DNA of 64,000 bases from JBBATK01 sp044228685 (GTDB taxonomy: Bacteria; Bacteroidota; Ignavibacteria; Kapaibacteriales; NICIL-2): positions 76,151-140,150 of the forward strand of contig JBGAUL010000008.1 of NCBI GenBank assembly GCA_044228685.1. The letters are read 5' to 3'. Positions 27,204 to 35,029 of this stretch are shown here, one piece after another. Numbering within the stretch: position 1 is the first letter of the stretch; the number at the start of each line of letters is the position of its first letter. The notes below the pieces were generated by a model. That model had not been told where the DNA came from. It was given only the letters and a program-made list of their open reading frames with translations, and did no database searches. Both the position numbers and the translations under genes were made by a program.

Positions 27204-27989
27204 ATGAAGTACCTACTTGCCACTCTTTGTTTGGCTGCCGTATTAGGATTCTCGTCCTGCAGCAGTTCAACAACACCAACAACAAATGCGGATTATTTCA
27301 AAGGACTTGACAAGCTGGGCAATTACTGGGTTTATATGAATTCAGAAATTGATACCAACGGCGTCATGAGTTCAATTTCGTACACTGACTCGACCTGGGT
27401 CAATGGAACTCAGTTTGTCGACGGAAAAACCGCAACACAAATGATCACGTATTCAGATCCAGGTACGGGCCCGCAGCGCGACACTAACTACATTTATCGT
27501 GATGGTAATAAAGTCTATGCATACATAGACGCACAAGGTCTCGATATGCTGGACACAGCTGCTCCTACCCGACAATGGACGCTCGTAGCAGACCTCGATG
27601 CAACAAAGCCTTGGCTTGTGCTCGATACCATTCACATCAATCAAGAACAAGATCTTGGAACAACCACTTTGGTTGTAAAAGCAAAGATTTATGCAACATG
27701 CTCGAAGGCCGCTGATTCGACAATCAAGCTCGCAAGCGGTACATCTGTTTCAACTAGACACTTCACACTGAATCCGATGATTAGTGGTACGGTTGCACCA
27801 AAGGGTATTCCTCTTTCAGCTCCTATCGGTATGAGCGGTGGAGGACGTCATCAGTTCTATGCTGACGGTATGGCACTCGTTGCAGAGCGTGTTGAGCCAA
27901 GCACTTTTTCAGTTGGAGATGGTAGTTTCTTCCCGCCAACAAAGTCCCCAGGCAGCTATCGCGTTCTCGTCCGTTCACATATTCAATAG
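27204..27989 (+). CDS. Predicted lipoprotein, unknown function
   Basis: A 261-residue protein with a lipoprotein signal peptide: hydrophobic MKYLLATLCLAAVLGF followed by the lipobox-like FSSC (Cys at 19) and a serine/threonine linker. The mature part is beta-rich with the start DYFKGLDKLGNYWVYMNSEI, a pattern seen in Bacteroidota/Chlorobiota lipoproteins that have no assigned role. It is a single-gene unit ending at a strong terminator. Confidence 0.7.
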   Translation: MKYLLATLCLAAVLGFSSCSSSTTPTTNADYFKGLDKLGNYWVYMNSEIDTNGVMSSISYTDSTWVNGTQFVDGKTATQMITYSDPGTGPQRDTNYIYRDGNKVYAYIDAQGLDMLDTAAPTRQWTLVADLDATKPWLVLDTIHINQEQDLGTTTLVVKAKIYATCSKAADSTIKLASGTSVSTRHFTLNPMISGTVAPKGIPLSAPIGMSGGGRHQFYADGMALVAERVEPSTFSVGDGSFFPPTKSPGSYRVLVRSHIQ

Positions 27990-28014
27990 TCGAACGCTCC
28001 ACAGTAAAGAAAAC

Positions 28015-28056
28015 AAAAAACCTTCGGTTGCATATGCAGGCGAAGGTTTTCTTTTT
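28015..28056 (+). terminator. Bidirectional Rho-independent terminator
   Basis: AAAACCTTCG pairs with CGAAGGTTTT around a 14-base loop that itself contains the palindrome TGCATATGCA, followed by CTTTTTG. The A-run before the stem gives the opposite strand a U-tract, so it can serve both the lipoprotein gene and the convergent ATP-grasp gene. Confidence 0.88.
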
Positions 28057-28084
28057 GTACTGACTCTAATTCGTCAAGAGTCGA

Positions 28085-29269
28085 CTACGAGTTTGCAGCC
28101 GGTACGTGTGCCATGAAGTCTTGGGCGAAACGCGGATAATAATTCGCCAACAATTCTTCCACGCGCTCAGGATCTTTGGAGCGAATAATCAAGCCTGCAT
28201 AGTTCTTCTTGTTTTGTACCCAACAAATTTCAGGATCGTTATAACCTGACATGTCAGGATGTTCGATACGACTCAAAGTAAAGATTCCGCCGCCGTACAT
28301 ATTCTGCGCTTTAGAGCAAGTGAATGTGCCAGGGTCCATGAGTTCCAGTCGTGCCCATTCGTGCCACATACAGACGCCGGTTGCGTGCCAAACGATATCC
28401 GGGATGCGAGCACCACCGACGCGACAACCAGCTTCGAGGAAGTGGAATGATCCGTCTGCTTTGGATTGGATATACTCAATGTGCGTAGCTCCTTGCTTCA
28501 AACCAAAGCTCTTGATCACTTCAGCGTTCATCTTCTTGAGAGCTTTTTCTTCCGCTGTTCCCTTCTTGATCATGCGTGTTGTAAATATCCCCCCGGATGT
28601 GTTGAGATCCAGCATTGGCAGACCGTACTTCGAGATGCTTGCAAAAACCGGCTTGTAATCGTAGACAACAGAGTCAACGTGATAGACGTCGCCGGGGATG
28701 TACTGCTCTAGCAAGAAACGACTCTGCTTATCACCAAGCTTCTCGAGTTCCGTCCACAATTCATCGGGATGAAAAATCTTACGCACCTTGGCGCTGGACG
28801 CACCCATGCGTGGCTTGAACACCCACGGAGCCGGGATGCGATCCATAAACTCCGCGACTTCTTTGTGATTAAGAATGCGAACAAAATCCGGCACTTGAAT
28901 TCCATCCTCACGAGCCTTCATGCGCATCGCAAGTTTATCGCGGAAATAGCGAGCAGTCGTCTCGCCCATACCCGGGATACGCGTGTTCTCGCGGATTGCA
29001 GCTGCTACTTCGATATCAAACTCTCCAAGACCAACGATACGGTCGAAGCGAATGGTCCGCGCCAAGTAGTTCACAACGTTGCGTACAACAGTCTCGTCGT
29101 ACAGATCCGGCACTGCAAACACATCTTCTAGATACTCCCGTTCCCAAGCTTCCTTGAGATATCTCTCCTCGGTCAATAAATACACCTTCCAACCAAGTCG
29201 TGAAGCTTCAGATATGAATGGTCTTCCAAACAGCGCACCGGCAATGCAAAGCACTGATTTCTTTTCCAT
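28085..29269 (-). CDS. ATP-grasp domain protein, carboxylate-amine/thiol ligase-like
   Basis: A 394-residue ATP-grasp enzyme that should join a carboxylate to an amine or other nucleophile through an acyl phosphate. An N-terminal Rossmann-like domain (SVLCIAGALFGRPFISEASR) leads into the ATP-grasp core: WVFKPRMGASSAKVRKI, LLEQYIPGDVYHVDSVVY, and the metal-binding end FHFLEAGCRVGGARIPDIV. The start has a strong AGGGGAAAT ribosome site; the open frame continues 30 codons upstream into the esterase remnant and is not part of the protein. Relatives include dipeptide ligases and uncharacterised peptide-tailoring enzymes; the substrate cannot be read here. Confidence 0.85.
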   Translation of the reverse strand: MEKKSVLCIAGALFGRPFISEASRLGWKVYLLTEERYLKEAWEREYLEDVFAVPDLYDETVVRNVVNYLARTIRFDRIVGLGEFDIEVAAAIRENTRIPGMGETTARYFRDKLAMRMKAREDGIQVPDFVRILNHKEVAEFMDRIPAPWVFKPRMGASSAKVRKIFHPDELWTELEKLGDKQSRFLLEQYIPGDVYHVDSVVYDYKPVFASISKYGLPMLDLNTSGGIFTTRMIKKGTAEEKALKKMNAEVIKSFGLKQGATHIEYIQSKADGSFHFLEAGCRVGGARIPDIVWHATGVCMWHEWARLELMDPGTFTCSKAQNMYGGGIFTLSRIEHPDMSGYNDPEICWVQNKKNYAGLIIRSKDPERVEELLANYYPRFAQDFMAHVPAANS

Positions 29270-29282
29270 GATTTCCCCTTGT

Positions 29283-30285
29283 TCAGTCAAATTGTAGTAG
29301 TGGTCCTTTGGCATCGCAGACCGTCCCGGTTTGAATAACCATGTGAAGCTGCGGTGCATTCTTCATGTCGGCTGAGCGGAAAATTTCTCCGCGGTTCCAC
29401 CAATAGGAAGGCGATTGAGCGATGACCGATCCAAACACGTCCGGAAAACGCAGTCCTGTTTTGGTCGCAAGCAAACCGCCAAGTGAAGCCCCGGTTACGC
29501 AGGTCTTGTGTGGATCCTTGCTCAATGTCCAACCTCTCTTCGTCAACTCGCGCTGCGCAAAGGGTAAGATTTCCTTCGCAGAGAAATCCATGTAGTGCGG
29601 GTTGGTGGCGTACTCTTCATTTCTCATCTGCGGACTAACAAAAAGCGCAGCCACAGGAGGAATGATTTTCTCGGCAATCAGATTATCAAGGATGCGATGA
29701 AAGCGTCCAAGACGAAGAGCCTCAGCTCCATCGTGAACAATAACCAAGGGCAATTCCAAGCCTTCAGTCTTCGCGACTGCAGGTTGGTATAGAAATGTTT
29801 CGCGATGAGAATGCAGTATCTGACTCTCAAACAACAAGCGCTCCACGTTTCCATGTGGAACTTCGTGTCCGATACTGAGCATTGACTCGTCGATGTAGGA
29901 CGGCATCCAGAACTCTGAGTTGTAGCCAAAACCCTCTGCTTGCACGCGGGAGTTACCCGGATCATTCATCCAGTTACCATCAATGATGAACTTATACTGC
30001 AATCGAGCGTCCGGTGGGAACTGCAGGATCACGTAGAACAGATCCGTGTGTTGAATTTTTTTCGAGAAATGATGCCGGTTGCCAGTATGACCAGTCTCCG
30101 ACGATTTCGACGCGCTCAGCTTGACCGTGGTAGAGAAAGAGTGCGCGATTGTCGATAGTGACAGGTTGCGCCTGTGAGCGACCAACCTCAGCCCACAGCT
30201 GTCGCGCCTGCTCAGCACGTCGCTGCGCATCAGGTTCTTTGAGGAGAGCAAACAAACGATGCTCGACGTCTGAGTAATTGATCAT
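29283..30285 (-). pseudogene. Fes/enterochelin-esterase-like hydrolase with frameshift and lost C-terminus
   Basis: Two overlapping frames encode one protein. The first (start at 30285, MINYSDVEHRLF) contains the N-terminal immunoglobulin-like domain up to VEIVGDWSYWQPASFLEK. The second continues it as IQHTDLFYVILQFPPDARL and YKFIIDGNWMNDPGN, and then the esterase domain with the nucleophile motif TGASLGGLLATK. The frames swap by +1 at a run of seven A on the coding strand (30056-30062). The product also stops right after VIQTGTVCDAKGPLLQFD, whereas relatives continue for some 60-80 residues to a catalytic histidine that is absent here. It is either a decayed gene or a slippage-dependent one; the missing end favours decay. 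The ATP-grasp gene begins 13 bases after its stop. Confidence 0.75.
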
Positions 30286-30364
30286 GTGGTGGCGCACAAT
30301 GGTTCCTGCAAAATTACGAAGTATTTGTCCCTAAGCCTTTGCAACAACCGTGCAAAAAATGTTT

Positions 30365-30395
30365 TTTGGGAGGTAAACATCAAATGTTATCTTTG
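30365..30395 (+). promoter_or_regulatory. Bacteroidota-type promoter for the tRNA-Ala/tRNA-Asp unit
   Basis: TTTG at 30365-30368, a 19-base spacer, then TATCTTTG at 30388-30395: an exact match to the -33 TTTG / -7 TAnnTTTG consensus of Bacteroidota housekeeping sigma. The tRNA begins 18 bases after the -7 box. Confidence 0.75.
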
Positions 30396-30413
30396 TGGCC
30401 CGTTTCAAGCGGA

Positions 30414-30486
<73 letters not shown>

Positions 30487-30528
30487 CTGAAAACAGTGTG
30501 ACGGCAGAAAAACGAAGAATTTGAAAAT

Positions 30529-30602
30529 GGAATCGTAGCTCAGCTGGTTAGAGCGCTGCCCTGTCAAGGCAGAGGTCGCGGGTTCGAGCCCCGTCGGTTC
30601 CG
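30529..30602 (+). tRNA. tRNA-Asp (anticodon GTC)
   Basis: A 74-nt cloverleaf: acceptor GGAATCG/CGGTTCC, D arm GCTC/GAGC, anticodon stem CTGCC/GGCAG with loop CTGTCAA (anticodon GTC), T arm GCGGG/CCCGT with TTCGAGC, and the discriminator G expected for aspartate tRNA. It follows tRNA-Ala by 42 bases and probably shares its promoter. Confidence 0.97.
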
Positions 30603-30606
30603 CATT

Positions 30607-30636
30607 AAAAAGCTGGCTTATGCCGGCTTTTTTTGT
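30607..30636 (+). terminator. Terminator of the tRNA unit, overlapping the end of ypdA
   Basis: AAAGCTGGC / GCCGGCTTT (one G-U pair) with a 4-base loop and a seven-T run. The left side is A-rich, so it can also terminate the opposing ypdA gene, whose stop codon lies in the loop. Confidence 0.88.
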
Positions 30637-31604
30637 TTCTGGATGATCGAACGAATAATCGGAAATGCGTGTTCCCTGCCGTTTTCGATAAAAATGTTCC
30701 AAACCTTGGAACCACAGAGCACAGAACCTGCCAGGTAGATGTTGGGAATCGAAGATTCGTAGGTCTCGGGATTGGACTTCGCAACGAGATTTGCTGGATT
30801 GTATTCTAAGCCAAGTGATGTAAAAAGAGATTCGTCCGGACGATAGCCGATGTGCGGAATGACGAAATCTGTAACAAGTTCCCATTCTTGATTGTCAGCG
30901 AGATTTCTCAGCACAACTGACCGTTCACGTATTTCAACAATAGTCGTGTTGAAATCTGCACTGATCTCGCCCGCTTTTATGCGGTTTTCGATATCCGGCT
31001 TCTGCCAATACTTAACGGATTCCGCTATCCCCGGTCCTCGATGAATGATGTGTACCTTCGCCCCATGACGCCACAAATCCAACGCCGTTTCGACCGCTGA
31101 ATTTCGTCCACCAACGACCAGTACTTTGCAACCACTATAGGCATAGGCATCGGTGTAATAAGGATGCACATGAGCCATATCTTCTCCAGGCACGCCAAGA
31201 CGATTTGGAGTGTCGAAGTAACCGCTGCTTAGGACAATGTTAAGGGCTCGATATTCTCCACGTGTAGTACTTACAACAAATCCTTTTTCGGCTTTGGAAA
31301 CACCGAGTACACGAGTGTAAAGCGCGAGATTGAGCTTGGCTCGTTGCGCGCAGAGACGGTAGTATTCGAGAACTTCCAGACGGGTCGGACGAGCCGCAGG
31401 ACAACTGAAAGGAATTCCTCCGATTTCCAAGAGCTCTGTTGTTGAGTAGAAGGTCATGTCGGTTGGAAAACGTCTGATGCTGTCGCAGATCGCTCCTTTG
31501 TCAACGACAATCGCACTTAATCCACAACGCTGTGCTTCCAAAGCACAGCTCAATCCTGCCGGTCCTGCGCCAATAATCAGGACATCATAGAGTTCATTTT
31601 TCAT
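30618..31604 (-). CDS. ypdA: YpdA-family bacillithiol disulfide reductase-like flavoprotein
   Basis: A 328-residue FAD/NADPH oxidoreductase. The FAD motif LIIGAGPAGLSCALEAQR is near the N-terminus and the NADPH motif VLVVGGRNSAVETALDLWRH near residue 155; IPHIGYRPDESLF and IYLAGSVLCG close the FAD domain. The segment FPTDMTFYSTTELLEIGGIP distinguishes YpdA from thioredoxin reductase, and there is no CxxC redox pair. YpdA reduces oxidised bacillithiol in Firmicutes; bacillithiol is also made in Bacteroidota and Chlorobiota. The start is the ATG of MKNELYDV; the frame extends 16 codons upstream. Confidence 0.9.
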   Translation of the reverse strand: MKNELYDVLIIGAGPAGLSCALEAQRCGLSAIVVDKGAICDSIRRFPTDMTFYSTTELLEIGGIPFSCPAARPTRLEVLEYYRLCAQRAKLNLALYTRVLGVSKAEKGFVVSTTRGEYRALNIVLSSGYFDTPNRLGVPGEDMAHVHPYYTDAYAYSGCKVLVVGGRNSAVETALDLWRHGAKVHIIHRGPGIAESVKYWQKPDIENRIKAGEISADFNTTIVEIRERSVVLRNLADNQEWELVTDFVIPHIGYRPDESLFTSLGLEYNPANLVAKSNPETYESSIPNIYLAGSVLCGSKVWNIFIENGREHAFPIIRSIIQKQKKPA

Positions 31605-31690
31605 AATGCAATATACCGGTCGTCTGGCCAGAACTAGGGCTTTGTATTTCACACAGTACTCAGCGCAAAGCCAGATGTTATTTTACTTCT

Positions 31691-33469
31691 ATGCAACTGC
31701 GCATCATCACAATTCTGGTCTTGCTGATCGGACTCTGCTTTGGCTCATGCTCGTCTCACACTCGAAGCACGACGCTGCGTTCCATCGCCGGAGGAATGTA
31801 TGCCGGCGGCGAGTATCGAATAAACATGCTGCGCGGAAATCCCTCCGGACTAGATCCGGTGATCATCTCCTCCAAACTTGCTGATGACATCGCACTGCAA
31901 CTCTATGATCGACTCATCAGCTTTGATTCATCGCTGCGCGTACAACCGGAGCTGGCAAAGAGCTGGGAGATATCGGATGATGGACGTGTCTACACTTTTC
32001 ATTTGCGAAGCGATGTGTTCTTTCACGACGATGCGTGTTTCGAGGGCTCACGAGGACGTCGCATGGTTGCGCGCGACGTGGTGTATTCACTAACTCGCTG
32101 CTGTGATCCTCGCACACGCTCTGTTGCCTTTTGGGTTTTTAAAGACAAAGTGCTTGGTGCCGACAGTTGCTACAACATGCTTCGTCGCAGCGGTCCTGAG
32201 GTTCAAGCTAAAGTAGAAGGACTGCAATGTCCAAACGACTCCACTCTCAAGATCATACTCACTCGTCCCTATTCACCCTTCCTCATGCAACTCTCAAATG
32301 CTCTCGGTTGCGTTGTGCCGGAGGAGGCAATTATCTATTACGGAAAAGATTTCTTCCGTCATCCTGTGGGCACGGGAGCTTTTGTGTTTGATCATTGGGA
32401 CGACGACCGCGAGATCGTCCTTAAGCGCAATAGCCATTACTGGAAATTCGATCAACACGGAAATCGTCAACCCTATTTGGATCGTGTCGTTATCTCGTTT
32501 CTTACCGACGACAAGATTCAATTCCAAGAATTCCTCTCAGGCAATCTCGAAGAGAGTTTTACGATCCCTACTGAGATGTTCCCTGTGTTTTTCAACCAAG
32601 AAACAAAGCAGCCTCGTACACACTTTAACTTCATTGTTCAGCAACGTCCGGCTCTTTTGAGTTGGTTCATAGACTTTCATTGTGGACGCTATCCATTCAA
32701 CAACGTGGACGTGCGACGTGCCTTTGCATGCGCCATTGACAAGGAAAAACTCGTTCACTACGTTCTGAGAAACGCACCTTACGCTGCAGCACACAATGGA
32801 ATCACACCACCGGTACTTCCGGGCTACGATATCGATGATATTCCGGGATACCATTTTAATCCCGCCAAAGCTCGCGGCTATCTCGCAGCCGCCGGCTATG
32901 CAAACGGCAAAGGCTTCCCCGTTGTTGAGCTTAGCGTCTATCCCGAGCCCCGTCTTTTGCAGGTTGCCGAAAGTGTACAGAACATGCTGCGGGAAGTGCT
33001 CAACATCGACGTGCGCATTCAGGTTTTGCAATTCGCCCAACTCTTGGATAAATCAGAAGCCGGACAACTGAGCATGTGGGGCACGCGCTGGTACGGCGAC
33101 TATCCGGATGCCGAGAACTTCGTCTCACTGTGGGACGGCTCACTTGTGCCCGCAGATTCTACTCAACCCAGTTATCCAAACAGCACGCGCTACAACAACC
33201 CAGCCGTCAACACAATGATTGAGCAAGCGTCGAGATCGACCGATAACAACCAACGACTTGCTTTGTACAAACACGCTGAGTCTCTTGCCTCTGTTGATGT
33301 ACCTGCTCTCATGCTTTTCTACGAGATGCACTATCGCTTCATTCAACCCTATGTGCGCAATTATCCGTTGGACGCATTGAATAGAATTCAACTCAAGGAT
33401 GTTTGGTATGATGCTACGAAGATGCCTACAACAGGATTGACGATTGTAACGCAAGGAGCTAGTCAATGA
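31691..33469 (+). CDS. Peptide/nickel-type ABC transporter substrate-binding lipoprotein (SBP family 5)
   Basis: A 592-residue solute-binding protein with a lipoprotein signal (MQLRIITILVLLIGLCFGSC, lipobox at Cys 20). The SBP_bac_5 fold is recognisable from GLDPVIISSKLADDIALQLY, LAKSWEISDDGRVYTFHLR, VARDVVYSL, PVGTGAFVFDHW and NNVDVRRAFACAIDKEKL. It would deliver oligopeptides or a similar ligand to an ABC importer, but no permease or ATPase genes adjoin it. Its stop overlaps the Sua5 start (ATGA), an unusual partner that points to translational coupling rather than shared function. Confidence 0.9.
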   Translation: MQLRIITILVLLIGLCFGSCSSHTRSTTLRSIAGGMYAGGEYRINMLRGNPSGLDPVIISSKLADDIALQLYDRLISFDSSLRVQPELAKSWEISDDGRVYTFHLRSDVFFHDDACFEGSRGRRMVARDVVYSLTRCCDPRTRSVAFWVFKDKVLGADSCYNMLRRSGPEVQAKVEGLQCPNDSTLKIILTRPYSPFLMQLSNALGCVVPEEAIIYYGKDFFRHPVGTGAFVFDHWDDDREIVLKRNSHYWKFDQHGNRQPYLDRVVISFLTDDKIQFQEFLSGNLEESFTIPTEMFPVFFNQETKQPRTHFNFIVQQRPALLSWFIDFHCGRYPFNNVDVRRAFACAIDKEKLVHYVLRNAPYAAAHNGITPPVLPGYDIDDIPGYHFNPAKARGYLAAAGYANGKGFPVVELSVYPEPRLLQVAESVQNMLREVLNIDVRIQVLQFAQLLDKSEAGQLSMWGTRWYGDYPDAENFVSLWDGSLVPADSTQPSYPNSTRYNNPAVNTMIEQASRSTDNNQRLALYKHAESLASVDVPALMLFYEMHYRFIQPYVRNYPLDALNRIQLKDVWYDATKMPTTGLTIVTQGASQ

Positions 33470-34437
33470 GCGACGCATTGCTAAAAACCGAGCACTTAGA
33501 TGGGATCAATGATCAAAAAGCAGCTTTGTCCAGAGCGGTTGAGCTCTTGACTTCGGGTGAGATTGTAGCTTTCCCCACTGAAACTGTCTATGGTCTTGGT
33601 GCTCGTGTTTATGATCCGGTACAGATTGCCAAGATCTTCGCGGCTAAGCAGCGTCCTCAAGACAATCCACTCATCGTACACATCAGCTCCCTCGAGCAAA
33701 TCCCTGATATCGTTGCCCAATCACATCCAAAGCTCGAACGCTTAGTACAGCACTTCTTTCCAGGACCATTGAGTCTCGTTATGAAGCGCTCTCAACGTGT
33801 ACCCTCGCTTGTAAGTGCCGGTCTTGACAGTGTTGCCTTTCGTATGCCAAGTCATGATTTAGCTCGAGCTTTGATCGAAGCTGTTGGCGAGCCATTAGTT
33901 GCACCGTCGGCAAATCGTTCCGGACGTCCTAGTCCGACCAAGGCTGAACACGTGCACAAAGATCTCGACGGTAGAATCGCAGCCGTTCTTGATGGAGGAA
34001 GCTGCACCATCGGACTAGAATCAACCGTGATTAGTCTCTTGGAACCTCAGATACGTCTACTGCGACCCGGCAGCATAACCCAAGCGCAGTTAGAAGATGT
34101 CCTCGGAGAAAAGCTCGTCTTGAGTACAAGCTCAGACCAAGACGCCCGGCACTCTCCGGGAATGCGGCACAGACATTACGCGCCGAGCATACCGGTTGTA
34201 CTTGTTGAAAATCTCTCTACAATAAGCGACGAGACAAAGAAGCGTCGATTGATTCTCAGCACCGAGCACATTCAAGGTACATTGCACGGCCACATCCTGA
34301 AAGACTCGAACTTCTACGACGAACTCCGTTGGGCTGAGGACCACGGTTACGAGGAAATCGCCATCTTCCTGACAGAAGATCTGGAAGCAAATACAGCACT
34401 TTTCAACAGAATACTGAAAGCAGCATCAGGTGTATGA
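33466..34437 (+). CDS. L-threonylcarbamoyladenylate synthase, long Sua5 form
   Basis: Makes threonylcarbamoyl-AMP for the t6A37 modification of ANN-decoding tRNAs. It has 323 residues: a YrdC/TsaC domain (GEIVAFPTETVYGLGARVYD, KQRPQDNPLIVHI, PLSLVMKRS, VAPSANRSGRPSPTKAEHV) and, after the linker HSPGMRHRHYAPSIPV, the extra C-terminal Sua5 domain. The conserved KxR and SxN residues of the active site are present. Confidence 0.94.
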   Translation: MSDALLKTEHLDGINDQKAALSRAVELLTSGEIVAFPTETVYGLGARVYDPVQIAKIFAAKQRPQDNPLIVHISSLEQIPDIVAQSHPKLERLVQHFFPGPLSLVMKRSQRVPSLVSAGLDSVAFRMPSHDLARALIEAVGEPLVAPSANRSGRPSPTKAEHVHKDLDGRIAAVLDGGSCTIGLESTVISLLEPQIRLLRPGSITQAQLEDVLGEKLVLSTSSDQDARHSPGMRHRHYAPSIPVVLVENLSTISDETKKRRLILSTEHIQGTLHGHILKDSNFYDELRWAEDHGYEEIAIFLTEDLEANTALFNRILKAASGV

Positions 34438-34634
34438 TGTGATAAGATTGAGCTATTTACTTAGTATTGATAGACTTAAGTCGTGATTATGTACGGTCGG
34501 TCGTAGGATTGTAGCGTCTGAACCTCCTTCAAACGACTGCGCCATTGCATGCTAATTCATTACTTTTTCGGCAAATCTGTCGACAATTTGTTAGAACAGA
34601 CGAAGTGCTGAAATGGCTCCGCTTTCAAAAGAAC

Positions 34635-34664
34635 TTTACCAGAAGTCTGCCGGATATATTTTTG
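34635..34664 (+). promoter_or_regulatory. Candidate promoter for ptsH
   Basis: TATTTTTG at 34657-34664 with a TTTA at the -33 position about 19 bases upstream. It lies 22 bases before the HPr start codon. Confidence 0.4.
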
Positions 34665-34686
34665 CGCAGCAGAACTAATCATCTCC

Positions 34687-34959
34687 ATGCAAGAACTCAC
34701 ATTAGTCATACGCAATCGTGCCGGTGTTCACACCAGACCAGCCGCTATGATCGTCAAGTTGGCAGCGCAGTTCAAGTCCAATATCTTCTTGACGGGTGAC
34801 AACAACATGCGCATCAATGCAAAGAGCATCATTGGGGTAATGACGCTTGCAGCTGCACAAGGAACAACCCTCATCCTCAATGTTGAGGGTAACGACGAAA
34901 AAGACGCTGCCACACAGATCAGCGAGTTGTTCGAATCAGGTTTCGGCGAACAGATATAA
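34687..34959 (+). CDS. ptsH: Phosphocarrier protein HPr
   Basis: A 90-residue HPr. The phospho-acceptor histidine is H15 in NRAGVHTRPAA, and the regulatory serine region INAKSIIGVM is intact with Ser47 equivalent to HPr Ser46, so an HPr kinase/phosphorylase could act on it. Enzyme I is encoded 70 bases downstream. No sugar-specific EII component is in the window, suggesting a regulatory rather than sugar-uptake PTS. Confidence 0.95.
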   Translation: MQELTLVIRNRAGVHTRPAAMIVKLAAQFKSNIFLTGDNNMRINAKSIIGVMTLAAAQGTTLILNVEGNDEKDAATQISELFESGFGEQI

Positions 34960-34974
34960 ATAATTGGCAACACA

Positions 34975-35005
34975 TTGCTTTAGTCGATTTAATCTCCTAT
35001 ATTTC
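34975..35005 (+). promoter_or_regulatory. Candidate promoter for ptsI
   Basis: TTG at 34975-34977, a 20-base spacer, then TATATTTC at 34998-35005, one base from TAnnTTTG. It would give enzyme I an internal promoter in addition to read-through from ptsH. Confidence 0.4.
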
Positions 35006-35029
35006 GTCAGGAACGTCATCTCTTGAACC

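Noticed and set aside
29270..29359. Extended N-terminus of the ATP-grasp protein
   Set aside because: The extension overlaps the esterase remnant in another frame, and a strong ribosome site precedes the internal ATG at 29269.
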